Of a stretch of 64,000 nucleotides of DNA, positions 36,456-47,280 are shown one piece after another. Each line of letters starts with the position of its first letter. The first letter of the stretch is position 1. The stretch covers positions 360,217 to 424,216 of the forward strand of contig NZ_JASCQG010000001.1 of NCBI RefSeq assembly GCF_030005555.1, written 5' to 3'. Source of the stretch: Empedobacter sedimenti (GTDB lineage: Bacteria > Bacteroidota > Bacteroidia > Flavobacteriales > Weeksellaceae). Below the pieces are notes generated by a model that worked only from the letters and a program-made list of their open reading frames with translations, searched no databases and was not told where the DNA came from. The translations under genes were made by a program, and so were the position numbers.

Positions 36456-37397
36456 ATGCGAGTAGTCTTTATGGGAACGCCCGAGTTTGCGGCGACTTCT
36501 CTTCATGAAATCAATACAAATAGTCATCACGAAATTGTTGGAGTTGTAACTGTACCTGACAAACCTTCTGGTAGAGGACAAAAAATGAATATTTCGGATG
36601 TAAAAAAATATGCAGTTGAACATAATTTACCTTTAGCTCAACCAGAAAAATTACGCGACGAAGATTTTATCGAAACATTGAAAAGCTGGAATGCAGATGT
36701 TTTTGTAGTTGTTGCTTTTCGTATGTTGCCACAAGTTGTTTGGTCAATTCCATCAAAAGGAACTTTTAATCTTCATGGTTCTCTACTTCCACAATATCGT
36801 GGTGCAGCGCCAATTAACTGGGCTGTGATGAATGGAGATCAAGAAACTGGAGTAACGACTTTTTTGATTGATGAAAAAATTGACACTGGGAATATCTTAA
36901 TCTCGGACAAAGTTACGATTGGAGAGAATGACAATGTTGGAAAAATTCATGATGAATTGATGCATATTGGTGCAAAATTAGTGGTGAAGACATTGGATGG
37001 ATTAGAAAATGATTCATTAAAACCTCATCCACAAGATGAAACGAATGAATTGAAACATGCTCCAAAAATTTTCAAAGACGATTGTAGAATAGATTGGAAC
37101 GATTCAATTCAAAATATACATAACAAAATTCGTGGGCTTTCTCCTTATCCGTGTGCATGGACAACCTATGGAAATGGAGAAAACTATAAGTCTTTAAAAA
37201 TCTATAGTGGATTAAAAACTGATCTTAGTTTTGAAGCAAATGATTATCAATTGATTTTACAAAAAAATAACCTTTATGTAAAAACGCCAATTGGTTTCTA
37301 TGAAATTGTAGAATTACAGCCAGAAGGAAAGCGCCGTATGACTGCAAAAGACTTTATTAATGGTCATCAAAATGAAGGTGACATTTTTATTAAATAG
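36456..37397 (+). CDS. fmt: Methionyl-tRNA formyltransferase
   Basis: A 313-residue enzyme that formylates initiator Met-tRNA using 10-formyltetrahydrofolate. It opens with RVVFMGTPEFAATSL, carries the SLLPQYRGAAPINW core preceded by N and H (FNLHGS, about 106-111) and the later catalytic Asp region (GVTTFLIDEKIDTG), and has the C-terminal OB-like domain with RGLSPYPCAWT. Length is typical. It is in an operon with recQ (4-base gap) and is followed by hup under its own promoter. Confidence 0.94.
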   Translation: MRVVFMGTPEFAATSLHEINTNSHHEIVGVVTVPDKPSGRGQKMNISDVKKYAVEHNLPLAQPEKLRDEDFIETLKSWNADVFVVVAFRMLPQVVWSIPSKGTFNLHGSLLPQYRGAAPINWAVMNGDQETGVTTFLIDEKIDTGNILISDKVTIGENDNVGKIHDELMHIGAKLVVKTLDGLENDSLKPHPQDETNELKHAPKIFKDDCRIDWNDSIQNIHNKIRGLSPYPCAWTTYGNGENYKSLKIYSGLKTDLSFEANDYQLILQKNNLYVKTPIGFYEIVELQPEGKRRMTAKDFINGHQNEGDIFIK

Positions 37398-37470
37398 TTT
37401 GATATTTACTGATAATTGACACAAATTTCTTAAAATTTTGAAATTTTATTGAAATTTTCTATGTTGAAAC

Positions 37471-37500
37471 TTGCACAAATAAAGGGAAAGAGTATATTTG
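37471..37500 (+). promoter_or_regulatory. Consensus Bacteroidota promoter of hup
   Basis: TTG (37471-37473), 19 bases, then TATATTTG (37493-37500). This is a full match to the TTG-N19-TAnnTTTG consensus of Bacteroidota housekeeping promoters, the best-formed promoter in the window, giving a leader of about 25 bases. It fits strong expression of a nucleoid protein. Confidence 0.75.
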
Positions 37501-37529
37501 TGTATAAATTAATTTAAAAAGTTACAACT

Positions 37530-37817
37530 ATGAACAAATCAGAACTTATTGATGCAATTGCAGCGGACGCTGGAATTTCTAAAGAAGCTGCTAAAAAAGC
37601 CTTAAACTCATTTACAGAAAATGTAACTAAAGCTTTAGCAAAAGGAGACAAAGTTGCTTTAGTAGGATTCGGTACTTTCTCTACATCTGAGAGAGCTGCA
37701 AGAACAGGTATCAACCCTCAAACTAAAAAAGAAATCAAAATCGCTGCTAAAACAGTAGCTAAATTTAAAGCTGGATCTGAGTTATCAGGAGCAGTTGATA
37801 CTAAAAAGAAAAAATAA
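37530..37817 (+). CDS. hup: HU family DNA-binding protein
   Basis: A 95-residue histone-like nucleoid protein. It begins [18 protein letters not shown], has [10 protein letters not shown] (about 45-54), the beta-arm with [17 protein letters not shown] (about 57-73) including the tip Asn-Pro that bends DNA, and a KFKAGSEL ending followed by a basic tail. It binds and bends duplex DNA without strong sequence preference. Monocistronic, with a consensus promoter upstream and a strong bidirectional terminator 18 bases downstream. Confidence 0.95.
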   Translation: MNKSELIDAIAADAGISKEAAKKALNSFTENVTKALAKGDKVALVGFGTFSTSERAARTGINPQTKKEIKIAAKTVAKFKAGSELSGAVDTKKKK

Positions 37818-37834
37818 TATTTTCTGATAGAAAT

Positions 37835-37860
37835 AAAAACCCTCCAAATGGAGGGTTTTT
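37835..37860. terminator. Bidirectional terminator between hup and katG
   Basis: An 11-bp perfect stem (AAAAACCCTCC and complement) with a 4-base loop. T runs follow on both strands, so it can serve hup (plus) and the convergent katG (minus). Confidence 0.9.
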
Positions 37861-37882
37861 TTATTGATATAATTAACTTAAT

Positions 37883-40197
<2,315 letters not shown>

Positions 40198-40245
40198 TTA
40201 TTATATCATTTATAAGTTAAATAGTTATTGACTATAATTAATCAA

Positions 40246-40277
40246 AAAAGACCATTACTGCTTAGTAATGGTCTTTT
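40246..40277 (-). terminator. Rho-independent terminator of the sugar transporter gene
   Basis: A 14-bp perfect stem (AAAAGACCATTACT and complement) with a 4-base loop and a T6 tail on the minus strand, about 20 bases after the stop. Confidence 0.85.
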
Positions 40278-40298
40278 ATATTTATAAAAATAAGAAGT

Positions 40299-41774
40299 TT
40301 AATGACCTCCTCCTGATTTTACTTCATCAAGACTAATTCCTTGTTGTTTTAATATTTTTGGTGTTGCAATTGCATAGAATACTAAATAAGCAAAACATAA
40401 AATACAAATAATATAGCTAAAATGAACAGTTGTTAAATCTGCAATATATCCTTGTAAGATACTTACTAAACCTCCTCCCATAATCATCATAATTAAGAAA
40501 TTACTTCCTTGAGAAGTGTTTTTTCCTAATCCATTAATAGCTAAAGCGAAGATACATGGCCATAATGTACTACAGAATAATCCTACACTTGTGATTGAAT
40601 AGATAGAAACTAATCCTGTTGTATTCATTCCAATAATTAAAGCAATAATACCAATGATAGAGAAAGTTAATAACATTTTTGCAGGATTTCCTTGCGTTAA
40701 AATAGAAGCAATAATCATTACAAAAATAATTACACCGTATAAATAAAATGGTTTCAAATCGTGTCCAGCAATGTAATTTACAAGTAAAAATATTCCAAAA
40801 GCTAAATAAGGTGCAACAAATTTCAGAATCATTGTTTTAGACTTATCTAAACCAAATGCTTCTGCAGCACCACCCCAACGACCAATCATCATACTTGCCC
40901 AATACAATGACACATAAGGTGTAACACCCTGAATATCAAAACCTAATTCATTATGCATATATGCAGGCAAGTTACTTACAGTAGATACCTCTACACCAAC
41001 ATATAAAAAGATCGCAATCATTCCTAATAATAATTGAGGATATTTTAATGCAGAAGATCTGTCTTGTTTTTTTATAGCCTCTGGCTTCTTCTCGTTATCT
41101 AAACCAAAATATGTTTCTTCTTCAGCTACTTCTTGTTCTGGATGACTTGGTAATGAAGAAAATTTAAGAAATATTGCAGCAGCTAAAAATGCTAAACCTA
41201 AACATAAATAAGGCGTTTTTACAGCTTCTATACTTAAACTTGTTTCACCTTCTCCTCCTGCACCAAAAATTGCATAAGCAACAATTAAAGGTCCAATTGT
41301 AGTACCTAAATTATTAATACCACCAGCTAACGTTAAGCGTTGCGATCCTGTACTTGCATCTCCTAACGCAATAGCAAGTGGATTAGCTACAGTTTGTTGT
41401 AAAGAGAAACCTAAACCTACTGTAAATAGACCTGTCAACATCAAAGGAAAGGATCCTGTATTAGCAGCTGGAATAAAGAATAATGTACCAATTGCTGATA
41501 AAAGAAGACCAAATGATAACGAATTTTTATATCCAAATTTGTTAATTAAATCTTGTTTTGCTAATAAGGAAGCTCCCATGTAAATTAAAGCTCCAACTGT
41601 ATATGCAATATAATAAGCTACAGCGACTAATTGACTTTCTGCCTGAGATAAATCAAATGATTTTTTAAATACAGGAATTAAAATTTCATTACTTGCTGCA
41701 ACGAATCCCCAAAAGAAGAATACAGTAACCAAGGGAATAAATTGCCCCCAGTTCGTTTTTTGTGATTGACTCAT
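40299..41774 (-). CDS. FHS-family sugar:H+ symporter (fucose-permease type)
   Basis: A 491-residue MFS protein with about twelve membrane helices, related to FucP/GluP/NagP. It begins FIPLVTVFFFWGFVAASNEILIP, has the GLFTVGLGFSLQQTVANPLA segment in TM4, and an enlarged central loop (about 215-240). A His-rich tail (GGGH) follows the last helix. Members import hexoses or N-acetylglucosamine with protons; the sugar is not defined by sequence. It is monocistronic, with a promoter (TTTG-N21-TATATTTA) and a small hairpin in its untranslated leader. Confidence 0.87.
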   Translation of the reverse strand: MSQSQKTNWGQFIPLVTVFFFWGFVAASNEILIPVFKKSFDLSQAESQLVAVAYYIAYTVGALIYMGASLLAKQDLINKFGYKNSLSFGLLLSAIGTLFFIPAANTGSFPLMLTGLFTVGLGFSLQQTVANPLAIALGDASTGSQRLTLAGGINNLGTTIGPLIVAYAIFGAGGEGETSLSIEAVKTPYLCLGLAFLAAAIFLKFSSLPSHPEQEVAEEETYFGLDNEKKPEAIKKQDRSSALKYPQLLLGMIAIFLYVGVEVSTVSNLPAYMHNELGFDIQGVTPYVSLYWASMMIGRWGGAAEAFGLDKSKTMILKFVAPYLAFGIFLLVNYIAGHDLKPFYLYGVIIFVMIIASILTQGNPAKMLLTFSIIGIIALIIGMNTTGLVSIYSITSVGLFCSTLWPCIFALAINGLGKNTSQGSNFLIMMIMGGGLVSILQGYIADLTTVHFSYIICILCFAYLVFYAIATPKILKQQGISLDEVKSGGGH

Positions 41775-41805
41775 GTGTTTTGTTATAATTTTTTAATAAT
41801 GGTTT

Positions 41806-41824
41806 GCTGATCGTAAAAATCAGC
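41806..41824 (-). promoter_or_regulatory. Small hairpin in the 5' leader of the sugar transporter gene
   Basis: GCTGAT and ATCAGC form a perfect 6-bp stem with a 7-base loop, directly downstream of the inferred transcription start and about 30 bases before the ATG. It may only stabilise the 5' end of the message or be chance. Confidence 0.3.
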
Positions 41825-41827
41825 TTA

Positions 41828-41860
41828 TAAATATAAATTAATTCTGCAGTAAATAACAAA
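41828..41860 (-). promoter_or_regulatory. Promoter of the sugar transporter gene
   Basis: On the minus strand TTTG (41860-41857), 21 bases, then TATATTTA (41835-41828), one mismatch from the TAnnTTTG consensus. The leader would be about 50 bases and contains the hairpin at 41806-41824. Confidence 0.5.
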
Positions 41861-41953
41861 TACTTTGTCAAATTATAATTGAGACTATCGTTACATGAAA
41901 AGGTAATTTCTTTATTTTATCTAATTTTTTTACTATAAAAATAAATAAAACAG

Positions 41954-41979
41954 AAAAGACTGCTTAAAAACAGTCTTTT
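41954..41979 (-). terminator. Rho-independent terminator of lipB
   Basis: A 9-bp stem (AAAAGACTG and complement) with an 8-base loop, followed on the minus strand by a T-rich tract, about 25 bases past the lipB stop. Confidence 0.72.
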
Positions 41980-42002
41980 TGTAAATTATATTTCTGATTA
42001 AA

Positions 42003-42716
42003 TTATTTGAATTCAACATCAAATACTTCTGCAAAATGTCTCTTCGTATACTCTTTTAGTTCATTCATATCAATTTGATGCCCTAATTCGCGTTCTAATG
42101 AAGCAACAGCTTTATCCTGAATTCCACATGGTACAATGTATTCAAAATAACGCAAATCTGTATTCACATTTAGCGCAAAACCATGCATCGTCACCCAACG
42201 CGAAGCCTTAACGCCCATTGCACAAATTTTTCGAGCAAATGGTCGACCAACATCTAACCAAACGCCAGTTTCTCCTTGAGAACGCTCACCTTTTAATCCA
42301 TATTCGGCAATTGTTTTGATAATCACTTCTTCCAAATTGCGCATATACAAATGAATATCAGGCTTAAAGTTATCTAAATCCATAATCGGATAACCAACTA
42401 ATTGTTGTGGTCCGTGATACGTTATATCTCCGCCACGATTGGTTTTCACAAAAGTTGCATTTATTTCGTTCAATTTATCACTCGAAGCCAACATATTCTC
42501 TAAATGTCCACTTTTTCCAAGTGTATAAACGTGAGGATGTTCGACGAAAAGCAAATGATTTTTGGTGTTTTTAAAATCAGTACTTCCCTCCTTTTCTTGT
42601 GCTCTATTATATTGTTTTACGGCTATATTTTCTGCTAAAAGACTTTCTTGATAATCCCAAATTTCTTGGTAATCTCTGTTAATTCCTAAATCTTGGAATT
42701 CGACAATTTGTTTCAT
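42003..42716 (-). CDS. lipB: Lipoyl(octanoyl) transferase LipB
   Basis: A 237-residue cytosolic enzyme that moves octanoate from acyl carrier protein to the lipoyl domains of E2 and GcvH proteins. RGGDITYHGPQQLVGYP (94-110), the conserved lysine K170 in GVKASRWVTMHG and the acyl-thioester Cys C197 in VPCGI are all present. I start at ATG 42716, because the earlier in-frame start at 42740 lies within a TAAATTTG promoter element. It is monocistronic. The product lipoyl groups are the substrate of the dihydrolipoyl dehydrogenase encoded at 9752-11152. Confidence 0.93.
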   Translation of the reverse strand: MKQIVEFQDLGINRDYQEIWDYQESLLAENIAVKQYNRAQEKEGSTDFKNTKNHLLFVEHPHVYTLGKSGHLENMLASSDKLNEINATFVKTNRGGDITYHGPQQLVGYPIMDLDNFKPDIHLYMRNLEEVIIKTIAEYGLKGERSQGETGVWLDVGRPFARKICAMGVKASRWVTMHGFALNVNTDLRYFEYIVPCGIQDKAVASLERELGHQIDMNELKEYTKRHFAEVFDVEFK

Positions 42717-42737
42717 TTCACAATGTGTTTCGAATGT

Positions 42738-42745
42738 CAAATTTA
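42738..42745 (-). promoter_or_regulatory. -7 element of lipB
   Basis: The minus strand reads TAAATTTG, a full TAnnTTTG match, 21 bases upstream of the chosen ATG. It overlaps an alternative upstream start codon (42740), which argues against that start. Confidence 0.45.
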
Positions 42746-42863
42746 CGAAAGAATCAGTTAATAATTAATTTTAGCTTAGCTATTCTTTAAATCGTTTCAT
42801 CTAACAAAATTGCATATATAAATTGTTTAAAGTAATTTAGAATTCATAAATAATTTATTTTTT

Positions 42864-43484
42864 ATGAAAACACTTCTATTAATCACACTAATGATTAGTT
42901 CTCTTGTTATAAACGCTCAAGAATATTCTTTTGCCAAAGATTTTGTTGCTGGAAAAGTTACATTAAATGATCTATCTGAATTAAATGGAGAGCTTAAATG
43001 GACTCCAAGTCATGATAGTGATTTAAAGTTTAGAAAAACGAAAGATGATAAAGTGACAAAATATAATCCGAATGAAATTAGTGGTTTTACAGTTGATAAA
43101 ATGAGTTTTGTTTCATTAAAAAATCTTGTTGTTTTATCTGATAATTATGCTTTGATAGGACAAACTACGAAAATTAAAGAATCTTTTGTACAAGTCGTTT
43201 CTAAAGGAAAATTTAATATTTACTTAATTACTTTAGCTGGATATAACCCAATTAGTAGAACGCCAGAAGATTATCTCAACTTTATTTTTCAGGATGCAAC
43301 TAATGAAAACAATAAACTTATTGCTTATCCGTATTTAATCAGAATGAAAGAAAAAAAATACGAAAAAGCGAAAGCGGATTTGTATATTTTATTTAAAGAT
43401 TATCCTGAAGTAATAGAAAAAATCAAAAGTTTTAATAAAGAAAATAATTTTCTTGAAATAATAGAAATAATTAGTAAGTTATAA
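42864..43484 (+). CDS. Secreted protein of unknown function
   Basis: A 206-residue protein with a signal peptide cleaved after VINAQ (residue 19). The N-terminal half is strand-rich (VAGKVTLNDLSELNGEL, DKMSFVSLKNLVVL), and the C-terminal half (about 130-206) is helical and charged. I do not recognise the family. One base separates its stop from the next gene, a lipoprotein, so the pair is an operon; a shared envelope role is the only inference. No promoter element stands out in the AT-rich upstream region. Confidence 0.65.
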   Translation: MKTLLLITLMISSLVINAQEYSFAKDFVAGKVTLNDLSELNGELKWTPSHDSDLKFRKTKDDKVTKYNPNEISGFTVDKMSFVSLKNLVVLSDNYALIGQTTKIKESFVQVVSKGKFNIYLITLAGYNPISRTPEDYLNFIFQDATNENNKLIAYPYLIRMKEKKYEKAKADLYILFKDYPEVIEKIKSFNKENNFLEIIEIISKL

Positions 43485-43485
43485 A

Positions 43486-44052
43486 ATGAGGGTATATATT
43501 TTATTATCAAGTGTTTTTTTCTTGTTTTATGGATGTCTTTCTTTTAAAGAAGTTGATAGTCAAAAAAACAATTTAGACATAACAAATATCAAAAAATTAA
43601 ATGGTAATTATCAAATTGTTCAAATAAGTAATGACTCTATATATAAAAAACAAAGAATTTATAGTAACTTATTTCAACAATTAGATAGAAAACTAATAAA
43701 GGACACTCTACATATCGATTCGTTAAAATCCTATTCGTTAAAAATCGACATTTTAAGTGAAAAAAAGATGAAACTTCTTTATCTTGAGAATGATACTATA
43801 TTTAGAGAAAGAGTAATTAAGACTAAACTAAAAAAAGATGGCTTTTTGTATTTAAAAAATAAAAACATTCAGCCACTTTTAATTCCTTATATTGCTGGTG
43901 CAATTGATATTAATAAAATTAGATTTGGTTTAGACACTAACAATAATCTAATCTTAGATGTTGCTAATCATAGTTCAGGAGCTTTTTTACTCATTGCATT
44001 TTTAGACGGACGAACTAATAAATACAGGTTAACTTATGAAAGAATTGATTAA
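43486..44052 (+). CDS. Hypothetical lipoprotein
   Basis: A 188-residue protein with a lipoprotein signal peptide (lipobox FYGCLS, Cys17). The mature part is rich in Lys, Asn and Ile, with predicted strands (NGNYQIVQISNDS, YSLKIDILSEKKMKLLYLE) that suggest a small beta-barrel or lipocalin-like fold; that fold call is a guess. It is the second gene of an operon with the secreted protein at 42864-43484, separated by one base, and converges on the lipoprotein gene at 44060-44812 with only 7 bases between. No obvious terminator separates the two. Confidence 0.65.
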   Translation: MRVYILLSSVFFLFYGCLSFKEVDSQKNNLDITNIKKLNGNYQIVQISNDSIYKKQRIYSNLFQQLDRKLIKDTLHIDSLKSYSLKIDILSEKKMKLLYLENDTIFRERVIKTKLKKDGFLYLKNKNIQPLLIPYIAGAIDINKIRFGLDTNNNLILDVANHSSGAFLLIAFLDGRTNKYRLTYERID

Positions 44053-44059
44053 TCATAAT

Positions 44060-44812
44060 TTAATAAGTAACATTGATTATCTTAGATTTATCCGCTATTA
44101 TCTCAGAAAATGTATAATTAAACTCAACCGTTTTCTGGTCTAAACTAAAATTACTTCCATTTTCAGAACTTGCAGTTATTTTTCGAGGTGTATGAATGAT
44201 TAATTTATATTTAAATAAATTAGAATAAGTAGATTCACCACCAAATTGTTCTGAAAGTCCATTGATAAGATTTTCATAATCAGTTTTATCTAATTTGATT
44301 TCAACCTTATTCTTTGTAATGACTTTTTGATTATTAATATATTTAGAATTGAAAGGATTGTCAATTGCATTAAAAAAATCAAACAAAAAATCATTTAACA
44401 ATTTAGATTCAGAAGCCATGTTTTCACTTGTAGAAGCTAATTCAGTAGTATAATTAAGCGTTTTAAAATCAACCTTAATAATATGATTTTTTACTTTTTC
44501 GTAAGTTGTTTTATTATTAGTTAAAAACTTATTTGCTTCGTCATTATGACCTTTCAAAAGATCATCATTACTCTTAATCTCCGTAAAAAATTTTTCAAGT
44601 GTCATTCCTTTTTCCATTGATTTTACAAAATCTTTTTGCTCATCTAAAGTGCTAAAAAAATCTTCTTGATCTGGAATATAGGTTTGTAATTCAGCTCCAT
44701 TTACATTGTATGCATACTTTATTTTACCATCTTCATTGATTGTAAATTCTTCTTTTATTGTACAAGAGGTTATACCTATTATTGCTAAAACAGCTACTAC
44801 TATTTTCTTCAT
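44060..44812 (-). CDS. Hypothetical lipoprotein
   Basis: A 250-residue lipoprotein (signal peptide VVAVLAIIG, lipobox ITSC, Cys17). After the lipobox it reads EEFTINEDGKIKYAYNVNG, a pattern of small envelope proteins in Bacteroidota, followed by a long helical region (about 40-150) and a strand-rich C-terminus (HTPRKITASSENG...VEFNYTFSEI). I place the start at ATG 44812, since the longer frame from 44836 adds a basic stretch ahead of a complete signal peptide. Function unknown. It is divergent from the DPP11 gene. Confidence 0.7.
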   Translation of the reverse strand: MKKIVVAVLAIIGITSCTIKEEFTINEDGKIKYAYNVNGAELQTYIPDQEDFFSTLDEQKDFVKSMEKGMTLEKFFTEIKSNDDLLKGHNDEANKFLTNNKTTYEKVKNHIIKVDFKTLNYTTELASTSENMASESKLLNDFLFDFFNAIDNPFNSKYINNQKVITKNKVEIKLDKTDYENLINGLSEQFGGESTYSNLFKYKLIIHTPRKITASSENGSNFSLDQKTVEFNYTFSEIIADKSKIINVTY

Positions 44813-44915
44813 TACAATTATTCGTTTAAAAATCAAAAATAGGATAAATTAATTTTAAAAACCTCACTATAAATAATGGTTTTCAGCAATTCATTAACGA
44901 TTGAATAAAAATCTT

Positions 44916-44923
44916 TATCTTTG
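44916..44923 (+). promoter_or_regulatory. -7 element of the DPP11 gene
   Basis: TATCTTTG is a full TAnnTTTG match, with a TTA (44894-44896) 19 bases upstream in place of TTG. It leaves a leader of about 35-40 bases before the ATG at 44964. Confidence 0.5.
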
Positions 44924-44963
44924 GAATTCTTAGAAATCGGTAGAATAAAATAATCAAATAAAA

Positions 44964-47132
44964 ATGAAGAAACTATTCGTTAAAGGATCTATTTTGATGG
45001 CTCTGTTCGCAAACTTTAGTGTTTTTGCGCAACAAGGTGGTGGAATGTGGATTCCGACAGAATTGAATGAAAAGGAAATGAAAGACATGGGATTGAAAAT
45101 CTCATCAAAAGACATTTTCAGTACTGGAGATAAAAGTATCAACAATGCAGTTGCGCACTTTGGTGGCGGTTGTACATCAGAAGTTATTTCTCCAAATGGT
45201 TTATTATTAACTAATCATCACTGTGGTTATGGAGAAATCCAAGCGCATTCATCTTTAGAAAATGATTATTTAACAGATGGTTTTTGGGCAAAAGAGTTGA
45301 AAGACGAATTACCAAACGAAGGTTTAACAGCGACTTTTATTGTAGATATTAAAGATGTAACTACTGCAATTTTAGCTGGTGTTAACGATAATATGTCGGA
45401 AGAAGAACGTAACAAAATCATCAAGAAAAATATTGAAGATTTTAATGCAAAAACTAAGACAGAAGCTTATCGTTCAGTATTTATCAAACCTTTTTACAAA
45501 GGAAATAAATATTACCAATTTACGACAGAAACATACAAAGATGTTCGTTTAGTTGGTGCGCCGCCTTCTGCAATCGGAAAATACGGAAATGACACGGATA
45601 ACTGGGTTTGGCCACGTCATACAGGAGATTTCTCTATGTTTAGAATTTATGCAGACAAAAATAACAAACCTGCAGATTATTCTCCAAACAATGTTCCTTA
45701 CAAACCAAAACATTTCTTACCAATTAACATTTCGGGAATTAATGAGGACGATTTCACGTTTGTATATGGTTTCCCAGGTACGACGGACGAATATTTACCA
45801 GCTTCTTCTATCCAGCAAATAAAAGATGTGATTGATCCTGCGCGTATCAATGTACGTACAATTGCGTTATCTCATATCGATAAAAAAATGCGTGAAGACG
45901 ATGCAACTCGTATCGCTTATGCATCTAAACAAGCGCGTATTTCGAATGCACACAAGAAATGGATTGGTGAAGTTTTAGGATTAAACCGTTCGAAAGCTGT
46001 AGAAAAACGTCAACAATACGAGCAAGAATTTATGAATCGTATTGAGAAAAATCCTAAATTAAAAGGTGAATATTCGAATATTATTTCTGAATTAAATCAA
46101 GTTAATAAAGCAAATCAAGATTATATTTTAGCGTACACTATGTATTCTGAAACGTTTTTCTCAAATTCAGAAACATTCAGAATGGCATTAACATTGAACA
46201 ATATTTTGAATGCTGTTGGACAAAAAAATTATACTGAAACTAAAGCAAAAGCCTTGAATACAGTTGCATCTATGCACAAGGATTATAATGCTGAATTAGA
46301 CAAAACTATTTCTTCTGATTTAGCAGATAATTATTTCAAAGTTGTTCCTCAAAATTTATTGCCAACTACAACTGCTGCTAATATCAAAACAGCTTTAGGA
46401 AATTCGGTAATCAATGGAACGAAAAAAATTAACGGACAATCTGTTTTAGGAAATATCAAAGCCTTAGCTGAAAATGATGCTGAGTTTATCAAAGCCTTAA
46501 AAGAAGATGCTTTAATTGCTCAAATTCGTTTAATTTTAGATGCAAATCAAACTAAAGTAACGCCTACATATTTAGCGAATCAAGATAAAATCAACAAGTT
46601 GATGCGTACATATATGAAAGCGCAAATGGATGTATTTACTGACAAAAAAATCTTTCCAGATGCGAATTCTACTTTACGTGTAACTTACGGAAAAGTTGAT
46701 GGTTACCAACCTCGCGATGCAGTTTATTACGAGCCTGTAACACACATGGAAGGTGTCATGGAAAAATATATTCCAGGAGATTATGAGTATGATTTACCAA
46801 AACAAATGGTAAGTTTATATGACAAAAAAGATTACGGAAAATATGCGGACAAAAACGGAAAATTGCCTGTAAACTTTATCGCTACAAACCATACAACTGG
46901 TGGTAATTCTGGTTCTCCTGCCTTGAATGCAAAAGGAGAATTAATCGGGTTGAACTTTGACCGTGTTTGGGAGGGAACAATGTCAGATTTAAATTATGAT
47001 CCTGAGATTTGTCGTAACATTATGGTTGACTCTCGTTACATTTTATGGGTAGTTGACAAGTATGCTAATGCGCAACGTTTGATTAATGAAATGACAATAG
47101 TTGACGAAAGTAAAAATGCGAAGAAAAAATAA
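44964..47132 (+). CDS. dpp11: S46 dipeptidyl-peptidase, DPP11-type (Asp/Glu specific)
   Basis: A 722-residue periplasmic serine peptidase of family S46 with a signal peptide ending at about SVFAQ. The chymotrypsin-like triad is visible as the NHHCGY histidine (about residue 85), D222 (in HTGDFSMF) and S649 (in GGNSGSP). R667, 18 residues after the serine, occupies the position of Arg673 of Porphyromonas gingivalis DPP11, which selects acidic residues; DPP7 has Gly there. I therefore infer release of dipeptides ending in Asp or Glu, used for peptide nutrition. Monocistronic, closed by the hairpin at 47152-47178. Confidence 0.9.
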   Translation: MKKLFVKGSILMALFANFSVFAQQGGGMWIPTELNEKEMKDMGLKISSKDIFSTGDKSINNAVAHFGGGCTSEVISPNGLLLTNHHCGYGEIQAHSSLENDYLTDGFWAKELKDELPNEGLTATFIVDIKDVTTAILAGVNDNMSEEERNKIIKKNIEDFNAKTKTEAYRSVFIKPFYKGNKYYQFTTETYKDVRLVGAPPSAIGKYGNDTDNWVWPRHTGDFSMFRIYADKNNKPADYSPNNVPYKPKHFLPINISGINEDDFTFVYGFPGTTDEYLPASSIQQIKDVIDPARINVRTIALSHIDKKMREDDATRIAYASKQARISNAHKKWIGEVLGLNRSKAVEKRQQYEQEFMNRIEKNPKLKGEYSNIISELNQVNKANQDYILAYTMYSETFFSNSETFRMALTLNNILNAVGQKNYTETKAKALNTVASMHKDYNAELDKTISSDLADNYFKVVPQNLLPTTTAANIKTALGNSVINGTKKINGQSVLGNIKALAENDAEFIKALKEDALIAQIRLILDANQTKVTPTYLANQDKINKLMRTYMKAQMDVFTDKKIFPDANSTLRVTYGKVDGYQPRDAVYYEPVTHMEGVMEKYIPGDYEYDLPKQMVSLYDKKDYGKYADKNGKLPVNFIATNHTTGGNSGSPALNAKGELIGLNFDRVWEGTMSDLNYDPEICRNIMVDSRYILWVVDKYANAQRLINEMTIVDESKNAKKK

Positions 47133-47151
47133 TATTTTTCATTATATTCTG

Positions 47152-47178
47152 AAAACCACGTTTTTATAACGTGGTTTT
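47152..47178 (+). terminator. Rho-independent terminator of the DPP11 gene
   Basis: An 11-bp perfect stem (AAAACCACGTT and complement) with a 5-base loop, followed by a T run, 20 bases after the stop. Confidence 0.85.
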
Positions 47179-47280
47179 TTTGTTAAAATAAACTTAAAAA
47201 TACTAAATCATTTATAGAAAAATAAACCTATATTTAAGGCAACCAATTTGATAATCAATTAAAATAAAACACTATAAATT

